64,000 nucleotides of DNA, from NCBI GenBank assembly GCA_963742865.1, contig CAVUNW010000086.1, positions 48,197 to 112,196 on the forward strand. The letters are read 5' to 3'. This stretch comes from Bog-532 sp963742865. Its GTDB lineage: Bacteria > Actinomycetota > Actinomycetes > Streptosporangiales > Streptosporangiaceae. The position numbers and the translations under genes are program-made. The notes under the pieces were generated by a model. It did no database searches. It was not told the DNA's origin and worked only from the letters and a program-made list of their open reading frames with translations. Positions 1 to 8,047 of the stretch are shown here, in pieces; position 1 is the stretch's first letter; each line of letters opens with the position of its first letter.

Positions 1-925
1 TGAACAGGGCCAGGTACAACGCGGCCACGCCGAGCCCGACCGTGGCCGCGGTGACGATGTTGAACAGGGCGACCTGCTCGCGCGCGGCCGGGTCCGGGCT
101 GCGCTCCCACAGCCCGGTGGTGACCATGATCGTCACCGTGATGGCCGAAACCGAGCCAAGGCCGATGACGACCAGCCGCAGCGGCCCCAGATAGTGGGCG
201 AGCCGCCAGATGTCGCTGGTCACCAGCGCGAACACCCCGGCTGCGAAGGCCAGGGCCAGCACGCGCATGAGCCGCAGCGCCAGCCGCCACGGGCGGTTGG
301 CCCGCAGCATGCCCAGCAGCAGCCAGATGTTGCCGGTGACGACCCGAGCGACGAAACCCACGCCGTGCTCGCCGCGTTCCGTGCGGGCGCCCAGTTCGCG
401 CATGCGGCGGATCACGGCCTCAGCCGGCGGGAGCCGTTCGGCGGCGCCCTCGGCCTGCGCCAGGTCGCCGACTATTTGCCCGACCAGGCGGACGATCGTC
501 TCGGCGGTGCGCTTGCGCACCGAGACCGGGCCAAGCGCGGGCATGGACAGGACCGCGACGCCGTGGGTCGCGCTGACGTGGGCGATCACCGGACGCCGGG
601 CGGTCTGCAGCGGGAGGTCGGTGACGCACACCGCCAGGTGCCAGCCGCGCTCGAGGAGCATCCTGCGCCCCGCCGCGACCAGCTCGCTGAGGTCCGTCGG
701 CGGTTGCACCAGCCGCTCGGAGACGAACTCGACCCGCCACCGGACTCCGGGCAGTTGCCCGGCGAGCCGGTCAGCGATCTCCCCGACCAGGCTCTCGGTC
801 AGCTCCGACGCAGGTCCCGGTGCGGCCAGCAGGCCGACGACCAGCTCCAGCCGCGGTTTGGTGTCAGGAACGCTCTCCGCGCCAGGGCTCTCGGCCACGA
901 TCCCATTTATCACCACGGAGGCCAT
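1..925 (-). CDS. Actinobacterial integral membrane protein, 3' end beyond window
   Basis: The frame is open from an ATG at 925 to the window edge, giving at least 308 residues. The first 200 or so residues look soluble and mixed alpha/beta (LELVVGLLAAPG near the start, then a segment with VTDLPLQTARRPVIAHVS). The later part holds hydrophobic segments, for example LALAFAAGVFALVTSDIW and LVVIGLGSVSAITVTIMV, so it is a membrane protein with a cytoplasmic N-terminal domain. An in-frame TGA lies about ten codons upstream of the ATG, which limits the start; no clear Shine-Dalgarno is visible. Similar proteins are known to me only as uncharacterised actinobacterial membrane proteins. No function is proposed. 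Confidence 0.7.
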   Translation of the reverse strand, partial: MASVVINGIVAESPGAESVPDTKPRLELVVGLLAAPGPASELTESLVGEIADRLAGQLPGVRWRVEFVSERLVQPPTDLSELVAAGRRMLLERGWHLAVCVTDLPLQTARRPVIAHVSATHGVAVLSMPALGPVSVRKRTAETIVRLVGQIVGDLAQAEGAAERLPPAEAVIRRMRELGARTERGEHGVGFVARVVTGNIWLLLGMLRANRPWRLALRLMRVLALAFAAGVFALVTSDIWRLAHYLGPLRLVVIGLGSVSAITVTIMVTTGLWERSPDPAAREQVALFNIVTAATVGLGVAALYLALF

Positions 926-964
926 GTTCGCCAGGTGGGCAGACCGCCCACATCACCAGATCGG

Positions 965-1342
965 TTAGCTGGGCGGGTCGTCGTACGCCAGAGCCGCGGC
1001 GTCCCCGGATGACGGAGTCGACGGGGAACCCGTGCAGTCGGCGTACAGCTCGATGAACATATTGCCGAGTGCCGTGAGGCCGAGCACGGCCTGTTCGACC
1101 TTGCTGCCGTCGCCTTTGGCCGCCTCGCTCAGCCGCCGGGTGGACGGCGCTCGCGCGGCGCACATCTCCGGCTGCCCGCCAGGCCGCGATGAGGCCGAGG
1201 GCGAGCTGCCAGCCCCCTGCAAGACGGCGAACTGATGGCGCAGGATCAGGATTTCCGCGGTCTTCCACGCATCCTCGCGCCGCGACAGCTACAGCCACGC
1301 GGCGACGCGCGTGATCAGGAGGAACACGAACCGTAGGAACAT
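965..1342 (-). pseudogene. Transposase/integrase-type N-terminal remnant with in-frame stop
   Basis: From the ATG at 1342 the frame reads MFLRFVFLLITRVAAWL, then a TAG, then a stretch containing EDAWKTAEILILRHQFAVLQ. This is the usual N-terminal leader of actinobacterial IS481/IS3-like integrase proteins, where a hydrophobic start is followed by 'ILRHQLAVLQR'. The match stops near 1217. The same frame then stays open to 965 with sequence I do not recognise, so the element has been cut and joined to other DNA. It cannot make a full transposase and marks an old insertion event between the membrane protein and the STAS gene. Confidence 0.5.
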
Positions 1343-1354
1343 GATCGATGATCC

Positions 1355-1780
1355 TCACGGCCGGACTGCCGGGGGACCAACCCTGCTGGTCAGAGCCGTG
1401 GACGAGATTTTCGGCACGCACAGGCGGTGAGTTGCCCCGTCCGCTCCGGGCAAGGCCCGGCCCTGGCGCGGTAGGGCCAGCGGCAACGCCTGCCGCAACC
1501 CGGTCAGGTCGGCCAGCCTGCGCACCTGGGGCGACAGGTTGGTGAAACGGAGCGCGCTGGCCTGGAGTTCGGCCGTGCGGCACGTCGTGATCAGCATTCT
1601 CAGCCCGGCGCAGTCGATGAAGGTCACGCCGGACAGGTCGGCCAGCAGGCAGGTTCCGCTGATCCGCAGGAAGCGCAGCAGGGAATCCTCCAGCCACGGG
1701 CCCGAGTTCAAGTCGATGTCCCCGGCAATGTCAGCAATCACGTTGCCGGCACGGGAGCGGACGCGCAACGACAAGTACAT
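1355..1780 (-). CDS. STAS-domain anti-sigma factor antagonist
   Basis: The 141-residue product has a STAS fold: an N-terminal strand pair (NVIADIAGDIDLNSGPWLED), then LLADLSGVTFIDCAGLRMLI, then helices. STAS antagonists bind anti-sigma kinases of the RsbW/SpoIIAB type and release a sigma factor; phosphorylation of a Ser/Thr in a D-S-x-G or D-S-S-G loop turns them off. Here the loop reads D-C-A-G, with no Ser or Thr, so the usual switch appears absent. The last 40 residues beyond QALPLALPRQG do not look like the family and may result from deletion of the normal 3' end. No partner anti-sigma gene is adjacent. Confidence 0.75.
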   Translation of the reverse strand: MYLSLRVRSRAGNVIADIAGDIDLNSGPWLEDSLLRFLRISGTCLLADLSGVTFIDCAGLRMLITTCRTAELQASALRFTNLSPQVRRLADLTGLRQALPLALPRQGRALPGADGATHRLCVPKISSTALTSRVGPPAVRP

Positions 1781-2047
1781 GACTCTCCTCGGTCGGCACG
1801 TTGGCTACAGCACGATAATTGCCGCTGAAAGCGCGGCCGGCATCCTCACGCTGGCTAGTTGTGGAGGAGATCATGGCCCCGTCCAGCAGCGGAACTAGTT
1901 ATCCGGGGGATGCGGCTGGGCCAGGCAGCCGGGAAGCCTGGTTCGGGGAAAGGGACCCGCCCGGCTCTGGCCCATGACCATCGGTTCGCCGCCTGGCTAT
2001 CCGGCGGTGTGCCTGCCAGATCCTGACCTGGGAAGGGGGCGTGTTCA

Positions 2048-2248
2048 GTGAAGGGACTCGTCTATAACGGGCCGCGGGACGTGACCGTGTCCGACGTGCC
2101 AGACCCTCGTATTGACCGGCCCGGCGATGCGATCATCCAGGTCGTCAGGACCAATATCTGCGGCTCGGACCTGCACATGTACGAGGGCCGTACCGACATG
2201 GAACCCGGCCGGGGCTGGACCAAGGTCGTCCTGGCTCCCGCGGCCTGA
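2048..2248 (+). pseudogene. N-terminal fragment of a zinc-dependent alcohol/formaldehyde dehydrogenase
   Basis: A GTG start at 2048, just after the purine-rich GGGAAGGGGG, opens with KGLVYNGPRDVTVSDVPDP and continues through TNICGSDLHMYEGRTDMEPG. This is the start of the glutathione-independent formaldehyde dehydrogenase branch of medium-chain zinc dehydrogenases, including the first catalytic Cys in NICGSDLH. Homology ends after about 55 residues of the usual 380 or so, and the frame stops at 2248. The GroES core and the whole Rossmann domain are missing, so the piece cannot be active. The following DNA belongs to a different gene fragment. Confidence 0.7.
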
Positions 2249-2326
2249 AACGTAAAAACCGCCGCCGCGACATCAACGCCCACCAGCTCACGAACGCCCC
2301 GCGAGGTTCCCCAGCCCCCCGGTAGC

Positions 2327-2464
2327 GGGCACGTCGGATGCTGCGACTCCTCCCCGCTCCGGCACGCCCGCGCGCATGCCCATGCCATCGGCCACCCCAT
2401 CGTGCAGTCCTTCGAGCCGGGCGAGGACTGGCGCTGGTGCTACGTCGACGAGACCTACGTCTAG
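2327..2464 (+). pseudogene. C-terminal fragment of a UBP-type zinc-finger protein
   Basis: The frame reads GHVGCCDSSPLRHARAHA and ends with SFEPGEDWRWCYVDETYV and a TAG at 2462-2464. These are hallmark pieces of small bacterial UBP-type zinc-finger proteins, where Cys and His residues bind zinc and the W-R-W-C-Y motif closes the domain. The N-terminal half with the first Cys pair and any start codon is missing. Only the last 45 residues remain, directly downstream of the dehydrogenase fragment, so two unrelated genes have been joined by deletion. Confidence 0.65.
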
Positions 2465-2525
2465 AAAGCAGCCGGAACACGGCGCTAGACGAGCAGCCGG
2501 AACACTAGACAAGCAGCCGGAACAC
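2461..2525. repeat. Three short direct repeats duplicating the 3' end of the DUF1931 gene
   Basis: The unit ctagacaagcagccggaaca occurs as an almost identical copy starting at 2505, another at 2485 and a shorter variant at 2461. On the minus strand each copy encodes the last codons of the DUF1931 gene (V-F-R-L-L-V/S-stop). The true stop is in the copy nearest the gene, and the two others lie just downstream. This looks like slipped-strand or recombination duplication of the gene end, abutting the UBP-finger fragment. Confidence 0.75.
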
Positions 2526-2954
2526 GGTGAAGGCGCGTTCCCATTCTTCCGTGTGGACGGCCTTGATGTCCGCGTCGATGGCCCTGAACGTCCGGGCCAG
2601 CGCGACGCTGATGCCGCCGAAGATCAACGGGAGCCTGGCCTGCGTCTCATCGTCCAGCGTCACGTCCAGCGGCGGGCGGGCGGCCAGGGACTCCAGGATG
2701 CCCCCGAGCTCAATCTCCTCGTCGAGGCGCCTGAACTGGTGCATGCTCTCCTGTAGCCCCTTGGTGATGGGGAGGTCCCAGGGATCGATGACGTCACGCA
2801 CGTTCGCCTTCGCGGTGGCCTGGGCGATGATCAGCAGGTCGTAGATCGCGTCGTTGACGAAGTCGAGATAGGCCCGCATGTCGTCGCGGTCGACGCTGAC
2901 CTCGGCGGCGGCCCGGAAGAGCCGCTCGAACTTTGTGAATCCCATTACCGGCAC
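2505..2954 (-). CDS. DUF1931 family histone-fold protein
   Basis: The protein starts MGFTKFERLFRAAA and contains YLDFVNDAIYDLLIIAQATA, PWDLPITKGLQESMHQF and PLIFGGISVALARTFRAID. This is the full pattern of DUF1931 (PF09123), whose solved member has two histone-fold halves in one chain. At about 149 residues it is full length. A GTG at 2954 has a GGAGGC site six bases upstream and is preferred; the ATG three codons later is the alternative. Such proteins are thought to be DNA-binding or nucleoid-related, and in actinomycetes they often sit beside universal-stress and Hsp20 genes, as in this window. Its precise role is unknown. Confidence 0.85.
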   Translation of the reverse strand: MPVMGFTKFERLFRAAAEVSVDRDDMRAYLDFVNDAIYDLLIIAQATAKANVRDVIDPWDLPITKGLQESMHQFRRLDEEIELGGILESLAARPPLDVTLDDETQARLPLIFGGISVALARTFRAIDADIKAVHTEEWERAFTVFRLLV

Positions 2955-2995
2955 GGCCGCCTCCTCACCTCGCGTACACCCTACTTCGCCGTGGC

Positions 2996-4693
2996 CTAGG
3001 CCTGCCGCGCGCGTTCCAGCGCCAGCCGGATCACCATGGCGCCCTCGCCGACGGCGGCCGCGACCCGTTTGGCCGAGCCGCTCCGGACGTCGCCGACGGC
3101 GAATATGCCGGGCTGGCTGGTCTCCAGGGCGGAGCGCTGCCAGTCGGTCCCGGCCGCGGACGGTGCGTCGTGGCCGGTCCGGACGAAGCCGTGGCCGTCC
3201 AGGTCGACCAGGTCGCCGAGCCAGCCGGTGCAGGGCGACACCCCGATGAAGACGAACAGCGCGCGTGCCTTGAGCGTGCGCTGCGCGCCGCTCTGGCGGT
3301 CCTCCACGGTGACGGCCTCCAGGGCCCGGTCGCCCAGCAGTTCCCGTATCTCGGTCCCGAGCATGATGTCCACGTTCGCGATCCGCTCGACCTGGTCGAT
3401 GAGGTACCGCGACATGTACTCGGACAGGTCCGGCTCCCGGACGACCATGGTGACCCGGGAGGCGTGCCGGGAGAGGAAGACCGCGGCCTGGCCCGCCGAG
3501 TTGCCGCCGCCGACGATCACGACCGGATCGCCCCGGCACATCAGCGCCTCGGCCTGGGAAGCCGCGTAGTAGATGCTCATCGGCTCGAAGTAGTCCGCGC
3601 GCGGCACCTGGAGCCGCCGGTACCTGGCGCCGCTGGCGGCGACCACCGCGGCCGCCGTGACCGAGGTGCCGTCGTCCAGCGTGACCACGTACTGGCCGTC
3701 GTCCCGGCGCACTGACCCGGCCTCGGCGGGCACGGCGAACTGGGCGCCGAACTTCTGGGCCTGGAGCACCGCGCGCTCGGCCAGTTCGGCGCCCGAGATG
3801 CCAGCCGGGAAGCCGAGGTAGTTCTCGATCCGGGACGTGGTGCCGGCCTGGCCGCCGGTGGCGGTGCCGTCGAGGACCAGGACCCGCAGGCCTTCCGAGG
3901 CGCCGTAGACAGCGGCGGACAGGCCCGCGGGGCCCGCCCCGACCACGACCAGGTTGGAGCCGGCGGGGGAGGTGGCCGGTACGGGCAGCCCGATCGCGGC
4001 GGCCAGTTCGGCGTTGCTGGGGTTGCGCAGTAGCCGCCCGTGCACGATCACGATCGGGGTGTCCTCGGGAGCCACGCCGGCCTGCGCGAGCAGGCGTCTC
4101 GGCGGCGGGGTCGGTTTCGAGATCCAGCCAGCGGTGCGGAACCCGGTTCCGGGCCGCGAACTCCCGTACTCGCCGGGTGTCCGGCGAGTACCTGGAACCG
4201 ATGATCCGGAGCCCGGCACCGAGATCGATCAGGATCGCGCGGCGGGCGAGGTAGGCGCGCACGATGAGGTCACCGAGAGCGGAATCTCGGGCGATGATCT
4301 CCTTGAGCCGGTCGACGGGCACCGCCAGCACCTCGCCGGCCTCCACCGCGATGGCCGTGTAGAAGGAGCCCTCATCGGTCAGCAGGCCGAGCTCACCGAG
4401 GAACCGGCCACGGCCGTGGACCCCGATGAGGCGTTCCTCCGGCGTCCCGCGGCCCTCGACTACGGCGACCTTCCCGGCCAGGATGACGAAGAAGTCGCAG
4501 TCTCGCTCGCCTTCGCGGAAGAGGATCTCCTCCGGCTGTACGGCGCGGCGCCGGCCAGTTCGGCCAGCGTCGTGAGCTGGGCATCGTCCAGGCGTGGATA
4601 GGCTCCCTGGAGATCGGGTGTCTCCTCGATGTCCCCGGCGGACTCGGAGACCACCCCCGGGCCGGGATGCTCGTCATGCGGCCTTGATCTCAT
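2996..4693 (-). pseudogene. Cyclic-nucleotide-binding / thioredoxin-reductase-like FAD enzyme, two frameshifts
   Basis: Read across three frames, the gene encodes an N-terminal cNMP-binding domain (ILFREGERDCDFFVILAGKV, then GRGRFLGELGLLTDEGSF), a linker (RVPHRWLDLETDP), and a two-dinucleotide-fold reductase (LVVVGAGPAGLSAAVYGA for FAD, VVIVGGGNSAGQAAVFLS for NADPH, GIFAVGDVR near the end). The C-x-x-C redox pair of true thioredoxin reductase is absent, so it is the TrxR-like oxidoreductase type in which the nucleotide domain may gate activity. One base seems missing near 4545 and one extra near 4100. Each restores the conserved frame, so assembly error is as likely as decay. The start may be ATG 4693 or 4732. 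Confidence 0.75.
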
Positions 4694-4878
4694 AGGGCCA
4701 AGCGTCGCCGACGGCGGCTGATGCCACATCATCAGGTCAGGTAGTCCCGCTCGAGGGTGCGGCCCTGGGCATGAGCCCCGCCGTCGGCCGGCGCCAGGCC
4801 CCGCCGGTGCGGGCGCCGCCGGCCTGGACGGCCGGCTAGCCGGATAGGGGATGCCGGGCCGCCGGATCCTCCGGAAGC

Positions 4879-6162
4879 ATGGCGACGGTGAGTGATGCCG
4901 ATGCGCATCCCGATCTTCCGCAGACGGCGGCCACCCAGCTCACCGCCGCCGCGCGGGTGGTTGCGCAGCGCGCGCCGGTGACGCTGACCGTGGTGCGTCA
5001 CCGGGCCCAGCCGACGGCGGCCACCATCGCCCGCCTGACGGTCACCGCCGTGTTCGCCTACCTGATCGCCCTGCCCGTGCCCGGCGTCTCGCAGCCGGTA
5101 CTGGCCCCGCTGACGGCGCTGCTCGTCGCCCAGGTCAGCCTTTATGAGACGCTCCGCAGCGCGCTGCGGAGGGTCGGCAGCGTGGTGGCCGGAGTGCTGG
5201 TGGCGGTGGCCCTGTCGGCGCTGGTCGGGTTCACCTGGTGGACGCTGGGGATCGTGATCGTCCTGGCGCTGACCGTCGGTAATGCGCTGCACCTCGGTGA
5301 CCACATCCTCGAGGTCCCGATCAGCGCGATGCTCATCCTGTCGTCGGCCGGCACCAGGACCGCGGCGACCGGGCGGGTGGTGGAGACGTTCATCGGGACG
5401 GTGGCGGGCCTGATCGCCGGGCTCGTCCTCGCCGCGCCGAAGGTGCAGTCGGCGGAGGAGGCGGTCCAGGATCTCTGTGACAAGATGGCCGGCCTGCTCG
5501 ACCGGATCGCCGCCGGGCTGGCCGATGGCACGGTAGCCGATTCCGTTGGCGGCTGGCTGGATGAGGCACGGTCTTTCACCGGCGAGATCCGGCGCGTGGA
5601 CGACGCGCTCCGCGAGGCCGAGGAGAGCATGCGGCTCAATCCGCGCAGCCTGCGGCTGCCCTACACCACACTCACGCTTCGTGAAGCCCTGGAAACGCTC
5701 GAACACGAGGGGATCACGATCCGTGTCCTGGCCCGGTCGCTCGCCGACGGTGCGCGGCTGGCCTGCCCGGACAGCCCGATGGAGGATCCGGAGGCCCGGC
5801 GCCTGCTGGCCGGCGTGCTCCGGGAAATCTCCTCGGCGGTCAGGGCGTACGGCCGCCTGGCCGTCACGCATGACGGGCCCGACCGGGAACGCCGGGAGTC
5901 CGAGCTGGAGCGCCATCTGGCGGCGGCGCGCGAGCGGCAGGTCGAACTCGACGGGCTGGTGCGGACCGGTCCCGCCGACCGGCCGGCCGGCTGGCCGCTG
6001 CGCGGGGAGCTAATGAGCCACCTCGACCGGCTCAGGCTCGAACTGGAGGCGGGCAGGCCGGGCCGCAGCGGCCGTGTGCGCCGGAAGCGCTCGCTGCGGC
6101 GGCTGCGGCCGGATGGCCGGCTGCGCAGCCTCCCGGCGCGCCGCCGCCGGCCGAGGAGGTGA
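4879..6162 (+). CDS. FUSC/aromatic-acid-exporter-like membrane protein
   Basis: The 427-residue product has a short cytoplasmic N-terminus, then several hydrophobic helices between about residues 50 and 185 (LTVTAVFAYLIALPVPGVSQ, VAGVLVAVALSALVGFTWW, IVIVLALTVGNALHLGDHIL), then a long charged helical C-terminal half. That is the FUSC/ArAE plan, in which half-size actinobacterial members are thought to export small aromatic or other organic acids. The C-terminus ends in an Arg-rich tail. It stands alone on the plus strand between two minus-strand genes. Family assignment is good; the substrate is unknown. Confidence 0.8.
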   Translation: MATVSDADAHPDLPQTAATQLTAAARVVAQRAPVTLTVVRHRAQPTAATIARLTVTAVFAYLIALPVPGVSQPVLAPLTALLVAQVSLYETLRSALRRVGSVVAGVLVAVALSALVGFTWWTLGIVIVLALTVGNALHLGDHILEVPISAMLILSSAGTRTAATGRVVETFIGTVAGLIAGLVLAAPKVQSAEEAVQDLCDKMAGLLDRIAAGLADGTVADSVGGWLDEARSFTGEIRRVDDALREAEESMRLNPRSLRLPYTTLTLREALETLEHEGITIRVLARSLADGARLACPDSPMEDPEARRLLAGVLREISSAVRAYGRLAVTHDGPDRERRESELERHLAAARERQVELDGLVRTGPADRPAGWPLRGELMSHLDRLRLELEAGRPGRSGRVRRKRSLRRLRPDGRLRSLPARRRRPRR

Positions 6163-6168
6163 CACCCG

Positions 6169-6458
6169 TCAGCCGGCGGCACGGTGGTGCCCGTCACAGG
6201 CGGCGCGGGCGGCGCCGCCCAGGGAAGGGGCGGCGCACGCCAGCACCTGTTCCGCGCCGCCGTCCATCACGTCGCGGACCCGGTCCGGCCAGGCGGGATC
6301 GGTATGGTCGACGACGACGGCCGCACCCAGGTGGTGCACGAACTCGTGGTTGCGAGGGCTGGCGGTGGCCACGACAATCGCGCCGGCGGCCCGGGCGATC
6401 TGCACCGCGAAATGGCCCCGGCGTCGCCTGGCTGGTCCACCACGATGGCCCGCATCAT
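6169..6458 (-). pseudogene. Remnant of NADPH:quinone reductase / MDR-type dehydrogenase with internal deletion
   Basis: The start MMRAIVVDQPGDAG is a typical quinone-oxidoreductase N-terminus. After about 15 codons the match jumps, one frame away, to the nucleotide-binding half: QIARAAGAIVVATASPRNHE, then GAAVVVDHTDPAWPDRVRDV and GGAEQVLACAAPSLGG. The GroES-like domain and the glycine-rich loop are missing and the C-terminal third is lost. This is a deletion derivative of a roughly 310-residue enzyme and is not functional. Confidence 0.6.
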
Positions 6459-6530
6459 TGCCGGCTGGCCCGCACCGCGCGGCCGGTCCTCCGGCAGAAG
6501 GCCAGTGACCTGCGCGTCACGTCGGCCGGG

Positions 6531-7208
6531 CTACGGGGAGACGACGAGGTGGCTGTCCACGCTGGCGACCCCGGGCGCGGCGGCGGCTGCGGCGCTGGCC
6601 GCCCTGGCCTCGGCGAGGGAATGCACCTGCCCGTACAGCCGCGCGGTGTGGTCGGTCACCTCGACCCTGATGTGCCGGGCTTCGACCTCCGCCTCGCGCT
6701 TGAAAGTCTGCTCGATGATGGCCTGGACGCTCTCCGGGCTGGCCGGCGGGCGGATGGTGATGGTGTCCGTGACCCCGATCACCCCGCGGACCTGGCGGAC
6801 CATCCGCTCGACCTCCTGGCGCTGGAATTCGTAGTCCACCTCGCCGTCCAGCGTCACCCAGCCGCCCTCGACCCGGGCGTGCACCCGCCCCTCGGGGATC
6901 TGCACGTTGTTCTCCAGAATGTGTGCGATCGCCGTGGCGATGCCGGAGTCGTCGCGCGGCGCGCCGGGCAGCTTGACCTTCAGATCATTGGCCACGGCCT
7001 TGACCCCGTAGACCCGCTCCGCCGCCCGGGCGGCGGCGAGCTTCTCGGCGTAGCTGGGAACGGTCCCGGTCAGCGTCACGGCACCATCCGCGACCGCGAC
7101 GCCGATGGCGTCGGGATCGGTTATCTGCGGATCCCACTGCAGCTCGTTGATGACGTCGTCCCGGATCTCAGAATCGGATTTCACGCGCTCACCCCATTCC
7201 ACGATCAT
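6531..7208 (-). CDS. Three-BON-domain stress protein
   Basis: The 225-residue product contains three BON (OsmY-like) modules: residues about 8-75 (IGVAVADGAVTLTGTVPSYA), 85-150 (VHARVEGGWVTLDGEVDYEF) and 155-220 (IRVEVTDHTARLYGQVHSLA). BON domains are alpha/beta modules found in osmotically induced and membrane-associated proteins. No signal peptide is visible, so this copy is likely cytoplasmic. The start at 7208 has AGAGG upstream. A second BON protein lies at 55.7-56.4 kb with the same architecture, and the two are probably paralogues. Confidence 0.85.
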   Translation of the reverse strand: MIVEWGERVKSDSEIRDDVINELQWDPQITDPDAIGVAVADGAVTLTGTVPSYAEKLAAARAAERVYGVKAVANDLKVKLPGAPRDDSGIATAIAHILENNVQIPEGRVHARVEGGWVTLDGEVDYEFQRQEVERMVRQVRGVIGVTDTITIRPPASPESVQAIIEQTFKREAEVEARHIRVEVTDHTARLYGQVHSLAEARAASAAAAAAPGVASVDSHLVVSP

Positions 7209-7405
7209 GGCGTCGCCTCTCAGGCTGCGCCCGGCGCTACGGGATCAACATCACGCGTTCGGGTAGCTCCTGCCCGGTCCGCGTCCGGCGGCATAGCTGA
7301 GCAGACGGGGGGCAATTTGTTGTCATTAAGCAATTGCGCGGCTTCGGCCTCCCGGCCGGCCGGGACGCGGGGTTAGGATCGCCTTACCGCCACGAGGAGA
7401 ATTCC

Positions 7406-8047
7406 ATGCTGGAATCTGTATCGTTGGGTATCCTGGGCCACTCCATCTCAGCTGGCACTCACGTCTGCGCCTTCTACAGCGGACCGGACGAGCGGGATGA
7501 ACTGGTCTTTCCCTACCTGGCCGAAGGAATCCGCACCCGGCAAAAATGCATCTGCGTCCTCGAGACGCTCACACCGGCCGAGGTTCTGGCCCGGCTCGGC
7601 CAGCGTGTCGATCTGGGCCGGTCGGTCGAGACCGGTGCGCTGGACCTGGCCACCCCGCACGAGGCTTACCTGCGAGGCGGCCGGTTTTCCGGCGACGACA
7701 TGCTGGCCTACTGGGGCCAGCTGGCCAGCGACAACCTGGACTCGGGCACCTTCACCTTCATGAGGGCCACCGGCGAGATGCCGTCGGTCCTGACCGATCC
7801 CGGCGGCCGGACCGCGTTCTTCCGGTACGAGGCCAGGCTCACCGAGTTCGTGGCGGCCTTCCCGCAGATCTTCCTCTGCCTCTACGACCTGCAGCGCTTC
7901 GGCGCCGAGGTGCTGATGGACGCGCTGCGCACCCATCCGATGGCCATCGTGGACGGCGCGATCCACGAGAATCCCTACTACATCGACCCGGGGAGCTTCC
8001 TCGGCGCCGGGGGATTAGCCGGTGACGGGCGGCTGGCCTGGCGGTGA
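7406..8047 (+). CDS. MEDS-domain sensory protein
   Basis: The ATG at 7406 follows a clear GAGGAGA site. The 213-residue product (HVCAFYSGPDERDELVFPYL, then FPQIFLCLYDLQRFGAEVLM) matches the MEDS domain (methanogen/methylotroph DcmR sensory domain), a presumed ligand-sensing domain. No DNA-binding or kinase domain is fused. The gene overlaps the next one, a PucR/CdaR regulator, by 26 bases, so the two are translationally coupled and probably act as a sensor and regulator pair. A 6-bp inverted repeat, gcaatt...aattgc, lies about 70-95 bases upstream of the start. Confidence 0.85.
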   Translation: MLESVSLGILGHSISAGTHVCAFYSGPDERDELVFPYLAEGIRTRQKCICVLETLTPAEVLARLGQRVDLGRSVETGALDLATPHEAYLRGGRFSGDDMLAYWGQLASDNLDSGTFTFMRATGEMPSVLTDPGGRTAFFRYEARLTEFVAAFPQIFLCLYDLQRFGAEVLMDALRTHPMAIVDGAIHENPYYIDPGSFLGAGGLAGDGRLAWR

